Assembly: GCA_964586835.1 (NCBI GenBank) | Contig: CAZPIC010000014.1 | Coordinates: 1 to 56,450 of the forward strand | Length of the DNA: 56,450 nt | DNA from: CAZLYF01 sp964586835 | GTDB taxonomy: Bacteria; Bacillota; Clostridia; Christensenellales; Aristaeellaceae | Direction: 5' to 3' | Part shown: positions 15,816 through 25,400 of the stretch, one piece after another | How the letters are laid out: every line of letters starts with the position of its first letter | Position numbering within the stretch: position 1 is the first letter of the stretch | Translations under genes and position numbers: made by a program | Notes under the pieces: generated by a model | Databases searched by the model: none | What the model was told of the DNA's origin: nothing | Seen by the model: only the letters and a program-made list of their open reading frames with translations

Positions 15816-16799
15816 ATGCTTCGCATCGTCTACAACGGGACGGAGGACACAAGAACCTTCAAGGAGGTCATCGGCGGAACCATCATCAGCCTTCTTGAAA
15901 GCGATCCGGATGTCATCTACCTGGATGCTGATTTGATGAGCACTGTCGGTACTTATGAATACCACCGGGCTCATCCCGATCGGGCCATTAACTGTGGGAT
16001 CGCTGAAGCAAATATGATCGGTGTGGCGGGAGGGCTTGCGGCAAGCGGATTCAGGCCCATTGCGCATACCTTTGGTCCCTTCGCTTCACGACGCTGTTTC
16101 GACCAGCTCTTCCTGTCGGCGGGCTACGCGGGCAATGACATTACGGTGATCGGAACGGATCCAGGCGTCTGTGCCGCCTTCAACGGAGGGACGCACATGC
16201 CCTTTGAGGACGTGGCCCTCTATCGGAGCATCCCGACTGCCACCGTCTTTGACGTCACGGACACAGTCATGTTTGAAGGCCTGTTGAGGACTGCCGTCAG
16301 GCTGCCTGGCGTCAAATACCTGCGCGTCGGGCGCAAAAACTGCGTGAAGGTCTATGGAGAGGGCAGTGAATTTGCGGTGGGGAAGGCCTCCTGCCTCAGG
16401 CAAGGCGGGGATATCACCCTGGTTGCCTGCGGCATCATGGTTCATGAGGCGCTTGTAGCCGCGAAAAGGCTCGCTGCGGAGGGGATCGAGGCGGAGGTCT
16501 TGGACATGTTTACCATCAAGCCTCTGGACAGGGACGCCCTATTTAAGTCTGCGTCAAGGACAGGCGCGGTTCTCGTGGCGGAAAACCACAACCGGATCGG
16601 AGGCCTCTACGCTGCGGTCTGCGAGGCGCTTGCTTCGGGACTTCCCACCCCTGCAGCCTGTGTCGCTGTCGAAGATGAATACGGTGAGGTGGGTCCGCAG
16701 GACTATCTCATGAGGCGCTACGGCCTGACGGCAGCGCACATCGTGGAGGAGGCTGGAGCGCTTATCGAGAGAAAGCAAAAGAGGCCCGCCCAAGCCTAG
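15816..16799 (+). CDS. transketolase, C-terminal (pyrimidine-binding) subunit
   Basis: This 327-residue protein carries the pyrimidine-binding domain with the catalytic Glu in NCGIAEANMIGVAGGLA near residue 60, the family motif TVIGTDPGVCAAFNGGTHM in place of the canonical GEDGPTHQ region, and the C-terminal domain with LVACGIMVHEAL and VLDMFTIKPLD. With the preceding subunit it transfers a two-carbon ketol unit from a ketose donor. The in-frame ATG at 15816 lies 1 nt after the upstream stop codon, with GAAGGGGGCTG before it. It is the last gene of the operon; a strong terminator follows at 16836. Confidence 0.92.
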   Translation: MLRIVYNGTEDTRTFKEVIGGTIISLLESDPDVIYLDADLMSTVGTYEYHRAHPDRAINCGIAEANMIGVAGGLAASGFRPIAHTFGPFASRRCFDQLFLSAGYAGNDITVIGTDPGVCAAFNGGTHMPFEDVALYRSIPTATVFDVTDTVMFEGLLRTAVRLPGVKYLRVGRKNCVKVYGEGSEFAVGKASCLRQGGDITLVACGIMVHEALVAAKRLAAEGIEAEVLDMFTIKPLDRDALFKSASRTGAVLVAENHNRIGGLYAAVCEALASGLPTPAACVAVEDEYGEVGPQDYLMRRYGLTAAHIVEEAGALIERKQKRPAQA

Positions 16800-16835
16800 C
16801 TCGCCCCGGGGAGGGGGGAACCCTGTCGTAAAGAG

Positions 16836-16866
16836 AGGCGGTCTATCGGCCGCCTTTTCTTTTTTC
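16836..16866 (+). terminator. rho-independent terminator of the inositol-type operon
   Basis: AGGCGG (16836-16841) pairs with CCGCCT (16850-16855) and is followed by a T-rich run (TTTTCTTTTTTC), 37 nt after the transketolase stop codon. Confidence 0.8.
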
Positions 16867-16869
16867 TTG

Positions 16870-18198
16870 CTGTAGGCGCAGGAGCCCACACCCGGACTCT
16901 GTGGAGATTCTACTTAGTGCAAGGAGCGGGCCGCCTTAGGATGTCTTCCGTGTTAGGGATCACGCAGGTGGCGAGGGGCGCGACGCCTGATTGGCTCCTA
17001 TCGGGCAGAGGACAACGATTGTGAAGGCAGAGGGGGAGGACCTCCTGTGCCTGAGGTTTTGGGACATAACGGTTATTCTTCAACCCCTGGTTTCACACAG
17101 AAAACGCTGTCCTGGGCGATCCCATAAAAGGGTCTTGCGTGGCAGCTATTCGCTGACGTTCCAGCTGGGAGGACATCCGCAGCATCGAGCGGTACCGCTG
17201 TGACCTTCGTGCTGTTGGGAAACCAGGGCAGTAGAAAGGCGACGCTGTTTGGACAGAGGACGGGGTCCAAGCGGCAGGCAGGAGCCTGTCCATCGCTGCT
17301 TTGGCGATAGGGTTTCTGAGGTCCTTTGACACGGGGTTCCCTCTTGCGGGGCTAGGCGGACGTCTGCCGGATTCCCTTGGTCGCTTCATCGCATCCGTCC
17401 TTGCGCCTCCAGTTTCGTGAACGAGTGGGGGCAGTGTGACACTGCGCCTGCGATGGGGATCAGAGCCAAGGAGGCTACAGAGCGCTCGCTAAATGCCCTG
17501 TCGGGGGCCAACCGGGCGCGCTGAGAAAGAGATTCCTCCATGTCAGCGACCGGCTGTCTGCGCTTTGAGCTGCGCAACATCCCCTGTGTAGCTGCGACAG
17601 CGATGACGAGACGCACGCTCAACCTTCGCATATTGACCACAGTCAGAGCTGCTTTTTAGACTGCGCTGGCCTGTCTTTTGTCTACAGGCTAGGCGGTCCT
17701 GTGATGCGAGGGAGTGGATGAATGCTTGTGACTGGATGCCGGAAGCCCTGCTGTTTTGTGGCCAGCCTCCGCGCTTCTCTGCGGACGAGACAGTCTCTCG
17801 AGGGGCTGCAGCGGAAGTTGTGCTGCCTGCCCCGCCCTCAGCGGATTTGTATAGGACGGCGGCTTACAGGGCCCACCTTGAGGGGCAAGGAGAACGAAAG
17901 TCTGGAGGATGAGCGGGAGAGAATCCTTATACTGATGGCTTGAGCTGCTCCGGCGCAAGGCGTAGCTGCTGTCGGGGTGCTATTCTTCCCGCAGCCTTCC
18001 CAAAGCCTCACTATGAAAAGATCGAGAGGGTGGGACGGATCGCCGTTGGAGTTTGGATGTCTTTGCCTGATCGCCAGGCCGATATGCGAGGAAACCTTGT
18101 GTCCTCACCCTCTTTGAGGGATCAGGGCGTCAGTAAGGAAGCCGCCAATGCTGCTGCTTACAGGGGCGGAGAGAGCTGCAGGGCGGCCAAAGTCCAGC
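16870..18198. other. 1.3-kb region without a recognisable gene
   Basis: Open frames here are short, occur on both strands, and lack consistent ribosome binding sites or family motifs. Base composition is like the genes around it, which would fit decayed coding sequence, but I could not identify an ancestor. The region lies between two converging transcription units. I saw no tRNA, no long inverted repeat and no copy of either dispersed repeat family in it. Confidence 0.5.
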
Positions 18199-18220
18199 CA
18201 AAAAACGAAAGGCTTTTCGG
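18199..18220 (-). terminator. weak terminator for the SsuABC-type ABC operon
   Basis: On the minus strand CGAAA pairs with TTTCG around a 4-nt loop and is followed by TTTTTT, 25 nt downstream of the ATPase stop codon. The stem is only 5 bp. Confidence 0.4.
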
Positions 18221-18244
18221 AAACCAACAGAGCGGAGAGCCTAT

Positions 18245-18829
18245 TCAGGGCAGCCTGAAAGGGAACGCGTCAAACAGCAGAGCTTCCGATGGCTCATGGG
18301 TGACCAGCAGGAGGGTCTTTCCCTGAGCATGGCGCAGGATCACCTTTGCCACGCGCTGTTTAAGCCCTGCATCCAACCCCTTAAAGGGCTCATCCAGGAG
18401 CAGGATATCATGCTCTGCCAGCAGTGCCCGTCCGATTGCCACGCGGCGCTTCATGCCACCGCTGAACAGACGGACGGGGATCCCCGTCGTATCTCCTATT
18501 TCCAGCTCTTCAAGAAAAGTAGCTATGAGTTCTTCCCGTCCTTTGCCCACCACGAAGCGCAGGTTTTCCCGCGCTGTAAGCGCTTCCAGAAGCCTGTCCT
18601 CTTGAAAGACAGCGCTGACGCGCCCTTGGCAGATCACCTGACCCGCATCTGGCGATTCAAGCCCCATCAATAGCCTGAGCAAGGTGGTCTTACCACAGCC
18701 GGAAGGGCCCATGACACAGCTGGCCTGGCCTGTGGGAAACGCGAGGTTCAGGTTTTCAAACAAGCGCTTTGTGCCATAACGCTTGCAGACGCTGATGAAC
18801 GCCATGGGCGTGTCCGCTATGCTCAGCAT
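18245..18829 (-). CDS. ABC transporter ATP-binding protein (SsuB/TauB/ThiZ type)
   Basis: This 194-residue single-domain ATPase contains Walker A GPSGCGKTT at about residue 41, a Q-loop in VFQEDRLLEALT, signature FSGGMKRRVAIGRAL, Walker B ILLLDEPFKGLD and H-loop VTHEPSEA. It is about 50 residues shorter than typical SsuB because the C-terminal tail is missing, but every catalytic motif is present, so it need not be defective. It powers the permease and binding protein encoded upstream on the same strand; the two genes overlap by 7 bases. The ligand cannot be told from sequence. Confidence 0.9.
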   Translation of the reverse strand: MLSIADTPMAFISVCKRYGTKRLFENLNLAFPTGQASCVMGPSGCGKTTLLRLLMGLESPDAGQVICQGRVSAVFQEDRLLEALTARENLRFVVGKGREELIATFLEELEIGDTTGIPVRLFSGGMKRRVAIGRALLAEHDILLLDEPFKGLDAGLKQRVAKVILRHAQGKTLLLVTHEPSEALLFDAFPFRLP

Positions 18830-19596
18830 CCCTTTAGCCTCTTCTCCAGGACATTGAGCATCTTTCGCAGCAGGGAAGCGAAGAGGAGATTGATCAGCAC
18901 GATGATCAGCGTCCAGGCGAACAAATCTGCCGTTAGGAAGTTTACCTTCACACTGTAGAGCTGCTCGCCGATGCTCCCGCGGGGGATGCCGATCACCTCT
19001 GCAGCAACGCCGCTTTTGATGGAAAGCCCCAGGGCTGTGGCTGTGTCCGCGCGCAGGGTGGGTAAGAGCTGAGGAAGCGTAAGCCTGGAAAGCCTTCGCC
19101 CTGCCGGCACACGAAAGACCCTGGCCATCTCATCAAGGGCATGGTCGCGGTGCTGCAGGCTTTCCAGCATGCCGGTGTAAAGGACTGGAAACGCAGTGAG
19201 GAAGGCGATGAGCGTGGACAGCCAGGCGAGAGGGACCAAAATGACGGCCAGAAGGACGAAGTTGGCTACCGGCACAGCGCGCAGCGCGTATATCGGCGGC
19301 AGGAGAAGACGGCGCACGGGCGCGTGCCGAAAGGACAGGAAGGCCAGCGCAGCTCCAAAGAAGAGGCTCAGGAAAAACCCAGCCAGGATGCGGAACGAAC
19401 TCAGCAGCAGGGTGAGCCAGGTGCCCGGGAGGGCGAGCAATAAAAAAAGGCGCCGGAGGACTGCAAACGGCGAAGCCAGGAGGAACTCCTGACCCACTGC
19501 CAGGGCTGCAATCTCCCAGGCGAAAAGCCAGAACAGGACGGACAAAAGGAGGTTTAAACGCCGGCTGCGTTCAGCGGACATAGTAGAAGGCATCAT
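18823..19596 (-). CDS. ABC transporter permease (SsuC/TauC type)
   Basis: This 257-residue protein has about six hydrophobic helices. The cytoplasmic coupling loop (DEMARVFRVPAGRRLSRLTL followed by PQLLPTLRA) lies at about residues 154-185, as in the nitrate/sulfonate/taurine permease family, followed by SGVAAEVIGIP. The N terminus overlaps the end of the binding-protein gene by 26 bases, so MSAERSRR at 19581 is an alternative start. It forms the membrane part of the importer with the ATPase that follows. Confidence 0.9.
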   Translation of the reverse strand: MMPSTMSAERSRRLNLLLSVLFWLFAWEIAALAVGQEFLLASPFAVLRRLFLLLALPGTWLTLLLSSFRILAGFFLSLFFGAALAFLSFRHAPVRRLLLPPIYALRAVPVANFVLLAVILVPLAWLSTLIAFLTAFPVLYTGMLESLQHRDHALDEMARVFRVPAGRRLSRLTLPQLLPTLRADTATALGLSIKSGVAAEVIGIPRGSIGEQLYSVKVNFLTADLFAWTLIIVLINLLFASLLRKMLNVLEKRLKGC

Positions 19597-20503
19597 CCGG
19601 GAGCCTTCCGCCAGTGGTGGCGGGGTCTCTGCTGAACAAAACCTGGTAAAAGGGGATCAGCAGCGCCTGCATGTCCTTTCCGGTCATGTGGACGATGGCA
19701 CAGAGAGGGAGGGCTTTTTCCGCTGTTTCGCGGTCGAGTATGCCCAACTCCCCGATGAGCACTGCTGCCTCTGAGGTGTGGCTGTTGACCCAAGAAACGG
19801 AATCCCCCGCCTCTGAAAGGAAGCGCTGAAGGCGGGCGCTGTCTTTTTCGATGAGCTCTGTACGCGCTACGGTGACCCCTGTGACGGGGGTGGTCCCGAC
19901 CAGCGTTTCCCATTCTCGATTGAGGTCCACCGCGATGCTGATGTCCGACCCCATCTCAAGGGCTCTGGTCGCAAAGGGCTGCGGCAGCATCACCATACTC
20001 CCGGGATCGTGCAGGAAGGCGACCAGGGCTTCGGTGTGCTCGGACTTCCACTGCAGATCGACTTCCCTTAGCCCCTGCAGATCCAGAAGGTGCATCAGAA
20101 TATGCTCCGGGGTGGAGGCTTTGCCGCTTGCATAGACCGTGTGACCGGCCAGGCTGTCAAGGCTTTCCGGACCCTCCCCGTGTCTGAGGAGATAGAGCGC
20201 GCCCAGCGTGTTGACACTGATGACGCGAACGGCGCCTTCTGTATTGGCGTACAGGATGGCTGCAAGACTTACGGGGATAAAAGCCACGTCGATCTCTCCC
20301 CGCAAAAGGCCCGGGAGCACGGTGTCCGGGCTGGAAGCAAGGGTGAAAAGGGTGTCCTGTCCGCCCTCGCTGTCGTGCATCAGCTTGACCAGCCCCATGG
20401 CAGTAGGGCCCTTAAGCGCAGCGACATGAAGGGGTTTGTCAAGGGCGAATGCTGACGGACATAGGATGCAAAGAGCGAGCAACAATGTGGTCAGGCGTTT
20501 CAT
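19571..20503 (-). CDS. ABC transporter substrate-binding protein (NMT1/THI5-like)
   Basis: This 310-residue protein begins with a signal peptide (MKRLTTLLLALCILCPSAFA, cleavage near residue 20). It then shows the type II binding-protein fold used by nitrate, sulfonate, taurine and thiamine-precursor importers: LHVAALKGPTAMGLVKLM, GEIDVAFIPVSLAAILY, LAGHTVYASGKASTPEHILMH, and FLSEAGDSVSWVNSHTSEAA near the C terminus. The two Cys in the signal peptide are inside the hydrophobic stretch and do not form a standard lipobox. The ligand is unknown. It is first in a three-gene operon, 79 nt after the hydrogenase gene, with a strong hairpin in between. Confidence 0.88.
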   Translation of the reverse strand: MKRLTTLLLALCILCPSAFALDKPLHVAALKGPTAMGLVKLMHDSEGGQDTLFTLASSPDTVLPGLLRGEIDVAFIPVSLAAILYANTEGAVRVISVNTLGALYLLRHGEGPESLDSLAGHTVYASGKASTPEHILMHLLDLQGLREVDLQWKSEHTEALVAFLHDPGSMVMLPQPFATRALEMGSDISIAVDLNREWETLVGTTPVTGVTVARTELIEKDSARLQRFLSEAGDSVSWVNSHTSEAAVLIGELGILDRETAEKALPLCAIVHMTGKDMQALLIPFYQVLFSRDPATTGGRLPDDAFYYVR

Positions 20504-20517
20504 TCAGGGTTCCTCCC

Positions 20518-20559
20518 GGGCGTGGAAAGGAGCCTTTACCAGGCCTCCTGTCCACGCCC
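20518..20559 (-). promoter_or_regulatory. long hairpin in the leader of the ABC importer, after hydA
   Basis: GGGCGTGGA pairs with TCCACGCCC, and inside it AGGAGCCT pairs with AGGCCTCCT with one bulged base, around a 5-nt loop. The 42-nt structure lies just upstream of the ribosome binding site of the binding-protein gene (minus strand), ending about 14 nt before its start codon. No T-tract follows, so it is not a classical terminator. It may be an RNA processing or stability element, or a translation control element. Confidence 0.55.
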
Positions 20560-20582
20560 CTGGTTGACGGCGGGCGGTGTGA

Positions 20583-22466
20583 CTATTCCGGGCGAGATGT
20601 CTCGTCGCGCTTCAGCAGTTCGTTGTACTTGCCGCGCTTAGTGTAGTGCGTGTGCAGCAGATCGTGAGACTTCTGGCTCAAAGGCTCCAGAAGGTATTCC
20701 GAATAGAGCTTGTTCACCGCCGGATTTGCGTGGGACTTGCGCAGTTTTTTTGCCCTGTCCACATCGTGCAGGCCCTGAGCTCGGCTGTTCCAGGAGTTGC
20801 GTACCGACGTTCTGGGCTGACCGCCGCCTGTAATGCACCCGCCCGGGCAACCCATGATCTCTATGAAGTGATAAGCTCCCTCTCCCCGACTGACCTCTTC
20901 CATCAGCGTTCTGGCACCGCGAAAACCGCTGGTCACAGCGACCTTTGCGGTGAACCCTTCCAGGAAGCTGTACTGGGGCAGGCAGCCTTCAAAGGCAATC
21001 TCAGCCTTCCGGGTTAGCCCTCCAGGACCGTCAGGAAAGGCCTGCAGCATATCCGGAGGCAGTTCGCGCCCTGTGACCAGCTCATAGACTGTGCGCAACG
21101 CTGCTTCCATGACGCCGCCAGTGACACCGAAGATATCCGCCGCGCCGGTGGATAGCCCCAAGGGCTGGTCAAAGTCACTGGGATTCAGGTTGGCGAAGTC
21201 AATGCCCGCCTCCCTGATCATCCTGGCTAGCTCCCGGGTCGTGATGACGGCGTCGACGTTCCGGAAACCGCTGTTTTCCATTTCTGGGCGCTGGATCTCA
21301 TATTTCTTGGCAGTGCAAGGCATGACGGACACGACGAAGATTTTGTCAGGATCCATCTTCAACTTGCCCGCGTAATAGGACTTGATGACCGCGCCCATCA
21401 TCATATGCGGAGATTTGCAGGAGGACAGGTTGTCCGCGCAGTGTGGAAAATGATGCTCCAGATACTTGATCCATCCGGGGCTGCAAGAGGTGATGAGCGG
21501 CAACACCCCCTTGCCATGCTTCAACACGTTCTTCGCTCGGTCGAGAAATTCGCTGCCTTCCTCGATGATGGTCAGGTCCGCAGCGAAGTTGGTATCAAAG
21601 ATGTCATCAAAGAGCATTTCCTTCAGTGCGGTGGCCAGCCTGCCTGTAGCAGCTTCACCAGGCGGAAGCCCAAATTCCTCTCCGATGCCTACGCGCACTG
21701 CGGGAGCAACCTGCACCACTACGCGCAGGTCCGGGTTGTTGATCGCATCCCATACCTGCTGGATACTGCTGGTTTCACTCAATGCATTGACAGGACAGGC
21801 AACCACGCACTGCCCGCAGTTGGTGCAGTCGATCTCGCTGATGGAAAGGCCGGGAGAGGGGCCGATCACAGTGTTGAAGCCGCGCCCCTGGGGATTGAGC
21901 GCACCGATGCCCTGTACCTCGTTGCACACGCTGACACAGCGCCGGCACTGGATGCACTTGGTCGTGTCTCGGGTTATAGACGGGGAAAAGTCAACGCTAC
22001 CTGTAGAAAGCGCGCCTTTGAAGCGTATCTGTGTGATGCCCAGCGTACTAGCCAGTGCCTGTAGCTCGCAGGATCCTGAGCGCTCGCACGATAGGCAGTC
22101 CTGCGGGTGGTCGGAGAGTAAAAGCTCACAGTTGATCTTGCGAGCCTGGCGAACGCGGGCAGTATTGGTCTTGACGACCATACCTTCGCGCGCTTCAACC
22201 ATGCAGCTTGCAGCCAGGTTTTTCATGCCCTCCACTTCCACGACGCACATGCGACAGCCGCCGAACTGGTGGATGCCCTCCAGGTAGCAGAGGCTTGGGA
22301 TGTAAATATTCGAATCCTGCGCCGCCTGCAACAGGGTCTGTCCCTTGCGGACAGTGATCACCTTTCCGTTGATTTCCAGGCGCACGGTTTCACCCGACGG
22401 CTGGTGATCACAACCCTCCGTTTCTCGGACCTTCGCGGGCGCCTTTCGATTGATGGTCTTTTGCAT
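20583..22466 (-). CDS. hydA: [FeFe] hydrogenase catalytic subunit of a HydABC-type complex
   Basis: This 627-residue protein has, in order: a plant-type [2Fe-2S] domain (Cys60, Cys71, Cys74, Cys88), a His-Cys3 [4Fe-4S] site (His120, Cys124, Cys127, Cys133), two ferredoxin [4Fe-4S] sites (Cys171-181 and Cys214-224), and the H-cluster domain. H-cluster motifs are TSCSPGW (Cys328, with Ser329 at the second Cys position of the common TSCCPGW), MPCTAKKYE (Cys384) and EIMGCPGGCITGGGQP (Cys540, Cys544). It makes or uses H2 in the cytoplasm, passing electrons to the NuoF-like and NuoE-like partners encoded upstream. The 5-nt gap to hydB shows tight operon linkage. Confidence 0.93.
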   Translation of the reverse strand: MQKTINRKAPAKVRETEGCDHQPSGETVRLEINGKVITVRKGQTLLQAAQDSNIYIPSLCYLEGIHQFGGCRMCVVEVEGMKNLAASCMVEAREGMVVKTNTARVRQARKINCELLLSDHPQDCLSCERSGSCELQALASTLGITQIRFKGALSTGSVDFSPSITRDTTKCIQCRRCVSVCNEVQGIGALNPQGRGFNTVIGPSPGLSISEIDCTNCGQCVVACPVNALSETSSIQQVWDAINNPDLRVVVQVAPAVRVGIGEEFGLPPGEAATGRLATALKEMLFDDIFDTNFAADLTIIEEGSEFLDRAKNVLKHGKGVLPLITSCSPGWIKYLEHHFPHCADNLSSCKSPHMMMGAVIKSYYAGKLKMDPDKIFVVSVMPCTAKKYEIQRPEMENSGFRNVDAVITTRELARMIREAGIDFANLNPSDFDQPLGLSTGAADIFGVTGGVMEAALRTVYELVTGRELPPDMLQAFPDGPGGLTRKAEIAFEGCLPQYSFLEGFTAKVAVTSGFRGARTLMEEVSRGEGAYHFIEIMGCPGGCITGGGQPRTSVRNSWNSRAQGLHDVDRAKKLRKSHANPAVNKLYSEYLLEPLSQKSHDLLHTHYTKRGKYNELLKRDETSRPE

Positions 22467-22471
22467 ATCCC

Positions 22472-25400
22472 TTACCTCCTGTCACATCTGAGACAGCGTG
22501 CAGCCTCAGCGACCGCAAACAGCTTGCGGTACCCTTTATTCACTTCGCGGAAGCCCTGGGTACGGGTGTCCACAGGCAGCTCTTCCACGGGGAATCGACC
22601 ATATTCCGCGCTGTCGTCATCACTTACCGGCAGGGGAATCTCGATCGGTTTTCCTTTGTTGAGGACACCCGTGCCGCCCAGGTAGCGGTCGATGCTGCTG
22701 GCGGCGGTCTTCCCGTCGGCGATGGCAGCGATGACGGTGTCAGGGCCACGTACCAGGTCGCCACCTGCAAACACGCCTTCGATGGAGGTCATCAGGCTAT
22801 CCCTGGACGTGACCAGGGTGCCCCAGGCGGTGGTTTCCACATCCCTGGCGGAGATGAAGGGGAAGTCCGCATGCTGGCTGACGGCCGGGATGACCATATC
22901 GCAGGGTAACACAAACTCCGGTTCTTTCATGGCCTGCGGCTTCGGACGCCCCTTTGAGTCGTAGCCCAGCAGCTCCATCTGCTGGCAGCGGATGCCTTTG
23001 ACGCGACCCTTTTCATCCCCAAGGATGGAGAGGGGGGCGACGAGCGTCAGGATCTTGACCCCTTCTTCCAAGGCTTCCCTGATTTCCAAACGGTCAGCGG
23101 GCATATCCTCTCTCTCGCGTCGGTAAATGACGGTCACCTCTTCCGCCCCCAGACGGATGCAGCTGCGCGCAGCGTCCATGGCTGTGGACCCTCCGCCGAT
23201 GACCACCACCTGCTTGCCGGGCTTGAGGCGGCGTCCGGCATGGATGTCCCTGAGGAAGGAGAGTCCGTGATAGACCCCACGCAGCCCCTCTCCTTCAATG
23301 CCCATATCGTTGGGGAACTGGGTGCCTGTAGTCAGGTATACCGCATGGTACTCCTCCCTGAGAAAAGAGAAGGAGATGTTCTTGCCCACCTCCGTGTTCA
23401 GGTGGATATTGACACCTTCCTCCTGGATCTGCCGGATCTCGTGCTGGAGGATGTCTGTGGGCAGGCGGTATTCTGGGATGCCAAAGGCCAGGGTGCCGCC
23501 GGCCACGGGCTGGCTTTCAAACACATCGACGACGTAGCCGAGCCTAACCAGGTAGTAGGCGCAGGTCAAGCCACTGGGGCCGGCGCCCACCACGGCAACC
23601 TTCTTCCCATTCATGGGATACCGGATGTCCTGTACAAAATTTTCCGGGTGGTTGAGCGCGTAGTCAGCAGCGAAGCGCTTGAGAGTGCAGATAGCCAGTG
23701 CCTCATCCCGCTGTGAGCGACGGCATTTGTCTTCGCAGGGGTGGGTGCAGACGCGGCCGCAGACGCCAGGGAAAGGATTTTCCTGGCGAATAAGGTTATA
23801 GGCGTCCAAGAAGCGGCCGCTGCCTATGAGGGCGATGTATCCGGGAACATTGATCCCGGCCGGACAGGCGTTCTGGCAGGGGGAAATGAACATGGTGCTG
23901 CATACCCCGGCATCGCAGCGGTGGGATTTGATATGGTCCTCATACTCGTCCCGGAAGAAACGCAGGGTAGACAGGAGGGGGTTGGGTGCTGTCTGTCCCA
24001 GGCCGCAGATCGCCGTCTGGCTGATGCTTTCCGACAGCTCTGTAAGCAGGGCGAGATCCTCTTCTTTCCCTTCCCCATGGGTGATTCGCTCGAGGATCTC
24101 CAGCATCCGCTTGGTTCCGATGCGGCAGGGGACACATTTTCCACAGGATTCATCACAGATGAAGTCCATGAAGAAGCGTGCGGTATCCACCATGCAGGTG
24201 TCCTCGCTCATGACCACCAGGCCTCCGGAGCCCATGATCGCCCCCAGGGAAGTGAGGGACTCGAAATTTAGCGGCGTGTTAAGGTATTCCTTGGTGATGC
24301 AGCCTCCCGAGGGACCGCCGATCTGCGCTGCCTTGAACTGACCATGGCGCAGCATGCCGCCGCCAATTTTGTAGATCAGGTCGCCAAGCTTGTACCCCAT
24401 GGGGACTTCAGCCAGTCCTGCGTAGCGGATGTCGCCCGCCAGGGCGAAGACCTTGGTCCCCTTAGACTTCTCGGTGCCGAAGGAAGCAAACCATTCTGCT
24501 CCTTCTCTGATGATCACAGGGATGTTGGCAAAAGTCTCTACGTTATTGATGATGGTCGGCGCGCCAAAGAGCCCGCGCTCAAACGGGAAGGGGGGCTTCT
24601 GCGTGGGCTCACCCCGTTCGCCTTCCACGGAGTGCATCAGCGCTGTTTCTTCGCCACATACGAAGGCGCCGGCACCGATGCGAATCTCCAGCTCGAAACC
24701 AAAGCTGCTGCCTAATATGTTTTCTCCCAGCAGCCCTGCTTTCCGGGTCAGATCGATTGCTTGGGACAGGCGCTCCACTGCGATGGGATACTCTGCTCTG
24801 ATGTACACAAAGCCTTTTTTTGCGCCGATGGCGAAGGCGCCGATCATCATGCCCTCTATAAGACAGAAGGGGTCGCTCTCAATCAGGGACCGATCCATGA
24901 ACGCGCCGGGATCCCCCTCGTCGGTATTGCAGATGATGTATTTTTCCTGACCTGTCGCTTTGGCCCCCGCCTCCCACTTCAGGCCGGTCGGAAAACCGCC
25001 GCCGCCGCGTCCCCGCAAGCCCGAGAGCTTTACACAGTCGATCACGGCTACGGGGCCTGTCTCCAGCGCCTTGTGCAGGGCCAGGAAACCACCTTCGGCG
25101 ACATAACTTTCCAGAGAACCGTACTCTACTCTGCCGCAATTCTGAAGGGCGATCTTGACCTGTTCGCTGAAGAAAGGAATCTCCGCCATCTTCGGGATAT
25201 GCTGCCCCGTCTTCTCGTCCTGGAAGGTGTATTCTTCCGGGATCTCCCCGGCGATGAGGTGCCGTTCCAGGATCTCCCGGGCGGTCTCTGGGTTGACCTT
25301 GACATACAGCACACCCTCCGGCTCGATGTACATCAGCGGTCCCAGGGAACATAGTCCCATACAGCCGGTCAGCCCGAGATAAACGCTGCCACCCAGGCCT

